Source: Colletotrichum lupini (Eukaryota; Ascomycota; Sordariomycetes; Glomerellales; Glomerellaceae). Taken from it: DNA of 64,000 bases. A program made the position numbers and the translations under genes. Numbering within the stretch: position 1 is the first letter of the stretch; the number at the start of each line of letters is the position of its first letter. Of this stretch, positions 61,901 through 64,000 are shown in pieces. Location of the stretch: NCBI RefSeq assembly GCF_023278565.1, contig NC_064673.1, positions 992,001-1,056,000 on the forward strand, read 5' to 3'. The notes under the pieces are model-generated. The model saw only the letters and a program-made list of their open reading frames with translations. It made no database searches and was not told the origin of the DNA.

Positions 61901-63544
61901 GTCATGCTTCGGCTCCATGGATGATGAGTTCGGTCTTGCCAGCCTCGGAGAGGCGTTCAGTATTCGTACGGTCACTCAAGCCGCTAGTCAAAGTAAGCGC
62001 GGACAACCTAAGAACACAGCGCCGTGGAGAGAAATGGTCCGATGGCAAGCTGTCAACCAGGTTAAGGCGAAACCCTATTCTCATCGCACGTGTCATGTGG
62101 CGAGCCTGTCTCTGCCGGCCGAGACACGTCTCTACAAGTCGAGTCTGATCATGGTTCATCAGGACCGATTCTGCGGCAGCTCGAGCGTTGTGCTCATAGA
62201 CAAGCCACCAAAGGATGCTGGGTCGCATGGGCGGCTTTAGGGCCGAAAGCTACGTGGTGGATCTTCAACAAGACCACGACTTTTGCCAAACGTGTCTTTG
62301 GTGTGGCTGTAGAAGACGTGAGGCTGCCTCCACCATCGTCGTCAGCCTAGACTTGAAGTTCTCTGGCTGCATACAATTGTTCCGATGACACGAGGTCAGA
62401 GCTCCTCCGCAACGAATTCGCTACTATCAACTTGTTTCAACCAATCCAACGGCACTTAACGCAGGGTGTCGGTCAACTCTGGACGTCATCCCAACACCTG
62501 GATCTCAATGGCCGGGATTGTCCGCTAGACGCCCATCTCCTTTCACGACGACTGCAAGCTGCCGCTGATAGCCCTCCTCGTCGCCAAGGGCAAATCCTTT
62601 CCCTATCTGAAGGGGTTGTTTGTGGCGTTTCATCCAGGCCCTTGATCAACGGGTAGGTGCAGAATTGCTGCATGGAAGGAAAGCTCAGCGAGGCTTGGAA
62701 GGCGTCGTCTTCCGCTCACCAACCGAACGACCTCGACTGACCCGGCTACACGCCGATGCAGGTCAGTAGATTCTCCGCTCCTTGGTTCGAAGAAGGCGCC
62801 TTGATCTAAGCCTGAATCCATCTGTTGTATCATGTACAGGCAGACTATGGCGATGGAAACGTTGCTTGTGCTAAGAGTCTCTAGCCATCAGGCTTGAGCG
62901 CTTGTCGGCTCGCGGATTGATGAGCGGTATAGCATCATTCCACCTTGATTGCACCCTTAGACACGGCCACAAAGACTTGCTTGCCTGAATAGCCCCACGG
63001 ACCTGGGCCATTGAGAAGCTTGGCCAGCAGCAAAGTCGAGTTGTACAGACTCCCACCCCCCTGACCAAAATACCTCGACTTTGGCCCTAGCCGGCTCCCG
63101 TTACCTTTGCTTGACGGCTTGGCGATGGGAAGTTTTCCTACCCTGCGCATTCGGTTCACACACCTGTAATCGTATTCTAGCAAAGGAAGCACCAAAGGCA
63201 GGAAAAGCACGTCTTTTCGAAAAGTCGACCGGGGCTTCTGGGAGCTCTCCGCAGTGCCGCACGACTGAATGTCTCTTTTTGCCGTTGTCTCAGAGACTGC
63301 ACAACCCATTTGCTGCTCGCGCGCGGAGGCCCCCGCCCTACCTCTCCCCGATATTGTATATTGTATCCATTACACCTTGGGCTTCTAGGACAGTAGCCGG
63401 ACCTCTGCTTGCGAAATCCAGCTGTCTGCTGCTTCTTGGTTTGTGCAACTGTGTCCAGCAGTCAGTCGCAGTTGGAGCCTCCAACCCATCTCTGTCTCTC
63501 TGTGCGATCTTGAGCCAGCCACATCTGGGGTTTCTCTGGGAGGG

Positions 63545-63550
63545 TATATA
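63545..63550 (+). promoter_or_regulatory. Probable TATA box of a gene entering from the right edge
   Basis: TATATA at 63545-63550, followed by CT- and CA-rich sequence like a fungal leader, and at 63830-63835 a GTAAGT splice donor. From 63895 an ATG-started frame (MLPLRKLWVATQG) stays open to the window end but may lie in an intron. This suggests the promoter and spliced 5' leader of a plus-strand gene beyond 64000. Confidence 0.35.
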
Positions 63551-64000
63551 GATACCTTGCTTCCACGATCCTGCACTTTTTTGGGCCTCTCGTAGACTCT
63601 TCGACTTAGACAACTACATCTCCAGGACAGAGACTCCTTCGATATCTGTTTAGAACGAATAGAAGCTACTGGTTTCGACTGCTCGAGTTACTGCACCTTC
63701 CTCGCATTACGGCCTACAACAATTCACTTCGAAAGCCTATCCGATACTCGGAGAGACAAGACATTAGCCAACAACAGTCTAACATCTGATCAACACGAAA
63801 AGTTGAAACACGAGAGAATCGTCATATAGTAAGTGGAAACCGCAACTCTTCCTCCTTTCCCCCTCGTGGACTATCACTAGGTCTCTTTGGCGCGATGCTC
63901 CCTCTTCGTAAGTTGTGGGTTGCCACTCAGGGCGATTTGCACCGGGGTTCGTTGGCTAGGACCCATCTTGCCGGTTCCCCCGCGTCAGAACCTGATTCGC

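Larger units (their letters stand above)
54929..64000. other. Gene-poor 9-kb region
   Basis: No convincing gene was found on either strand over about 9 kb. Open frames are short (mostly under 120 codons), overlap on both strands and have random-looking composition; the more ordered ones are 56661-56984 (-) and 60146-60409 (-), with no recognised domain. Features seen: a GTCA repeat at 55245, CCATGG tandem at 58911, a cluster of GGTAAGG/TACCTA motifs at 59640-59960 and 60448, and TACTCCGTA at 60412-60420. It is not obviously AT-rich, so simple RIP decay is not evident. It may be the extended upstream region of a gene beyond 64000. Confidence 0.5.

Noticed and set aside
61708..62350. Overlapping plus-strand frames as a gene in the right-hand region
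   Set aside because: Three mutually overlapping frames of similar length, no splice-consistent domain and no signal peptide; looks like chance.
62770..62800. GGTTCGA-like word as the T-loop of a tRNA
   Set aside because: No acceptor, D or anticodon stems could be built around it. Other TTCGA words in the window also fail.

Overview
The window is nuclear DNA of a filamentous ascomycete (Pezizomycotina), most likely a Sordariomycete. The evidence is short GT-AG introns of roughly 50-160 nt with GTAAGT/GTACGT-type donors, GC-rich coding DNA with C/G-rich third positions, CT-rich leaders, and typical fungal proteins: a glutamine-rich SSXT factor, a SUR7/PalI membrane protein, GH76 and GDSL secreted enzymes, GPI-type surface proteins and an ABC-C pump with an extra N-terminal membrane region. 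Family names come from recognising motifs and layout by eye; no database was searched. Exon joins were worked out by hand from splice consensus and reading-frame continuity.

Layout. 1-10 kb: a GNAT acetyltransferase, a small beta-carbonic anhydrase and DNA topoisomerase II, all on +. 11-26 kb: a reticulon, a Rab-GAP (TBC) protein and an SSXT-domain SWI/SNF-type coactivator, all on -, separated by unusually long spacers (3.8-3.9 kb). 28-33 kb: a secreted GDSL esterase (-) divergent from histidinol-phosphate aminotransferase (+), which has a Gcn4/CPC1-type site in its promoter, followed by a small kinase-tail-like fragment. 35-42 kb: a secreted GH76 alpha-1,6-mannanase and two GPI-type surface proteins of similar layout, one of which has an apparent one-base frameshift in its signal peptide. 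42.8-46 kb: a 55-residue membrane miniprotein, an MscL-type channel and a SUR7-like protein. 47.7-55 kb: a 13-exon ABC-C transporter convergent with a conserved gene of unknown function. 55-64 kb: about 9 kb with no convincing gene, ending in what looks like the promoter and spliced leader of a gene beyond the window.

Most genes are housekeeping or cell-surface genes: DNA topology, ER shape, vesicle traffic, histidine synthesis, wall remodelling and plasma-membrane organisation. There is no CRISPR array, bacterial-type operon, recognisable transposon, rRNA or tRNA. I found no clear new multi-gene system. The best leads are the paired GPI-type proteins with the frameshift, the membrane miniprotein, the kinase-tail fragment, the silent 9 kb, and recurrent short motifs and 16-base poly-C tracts in the spacers.
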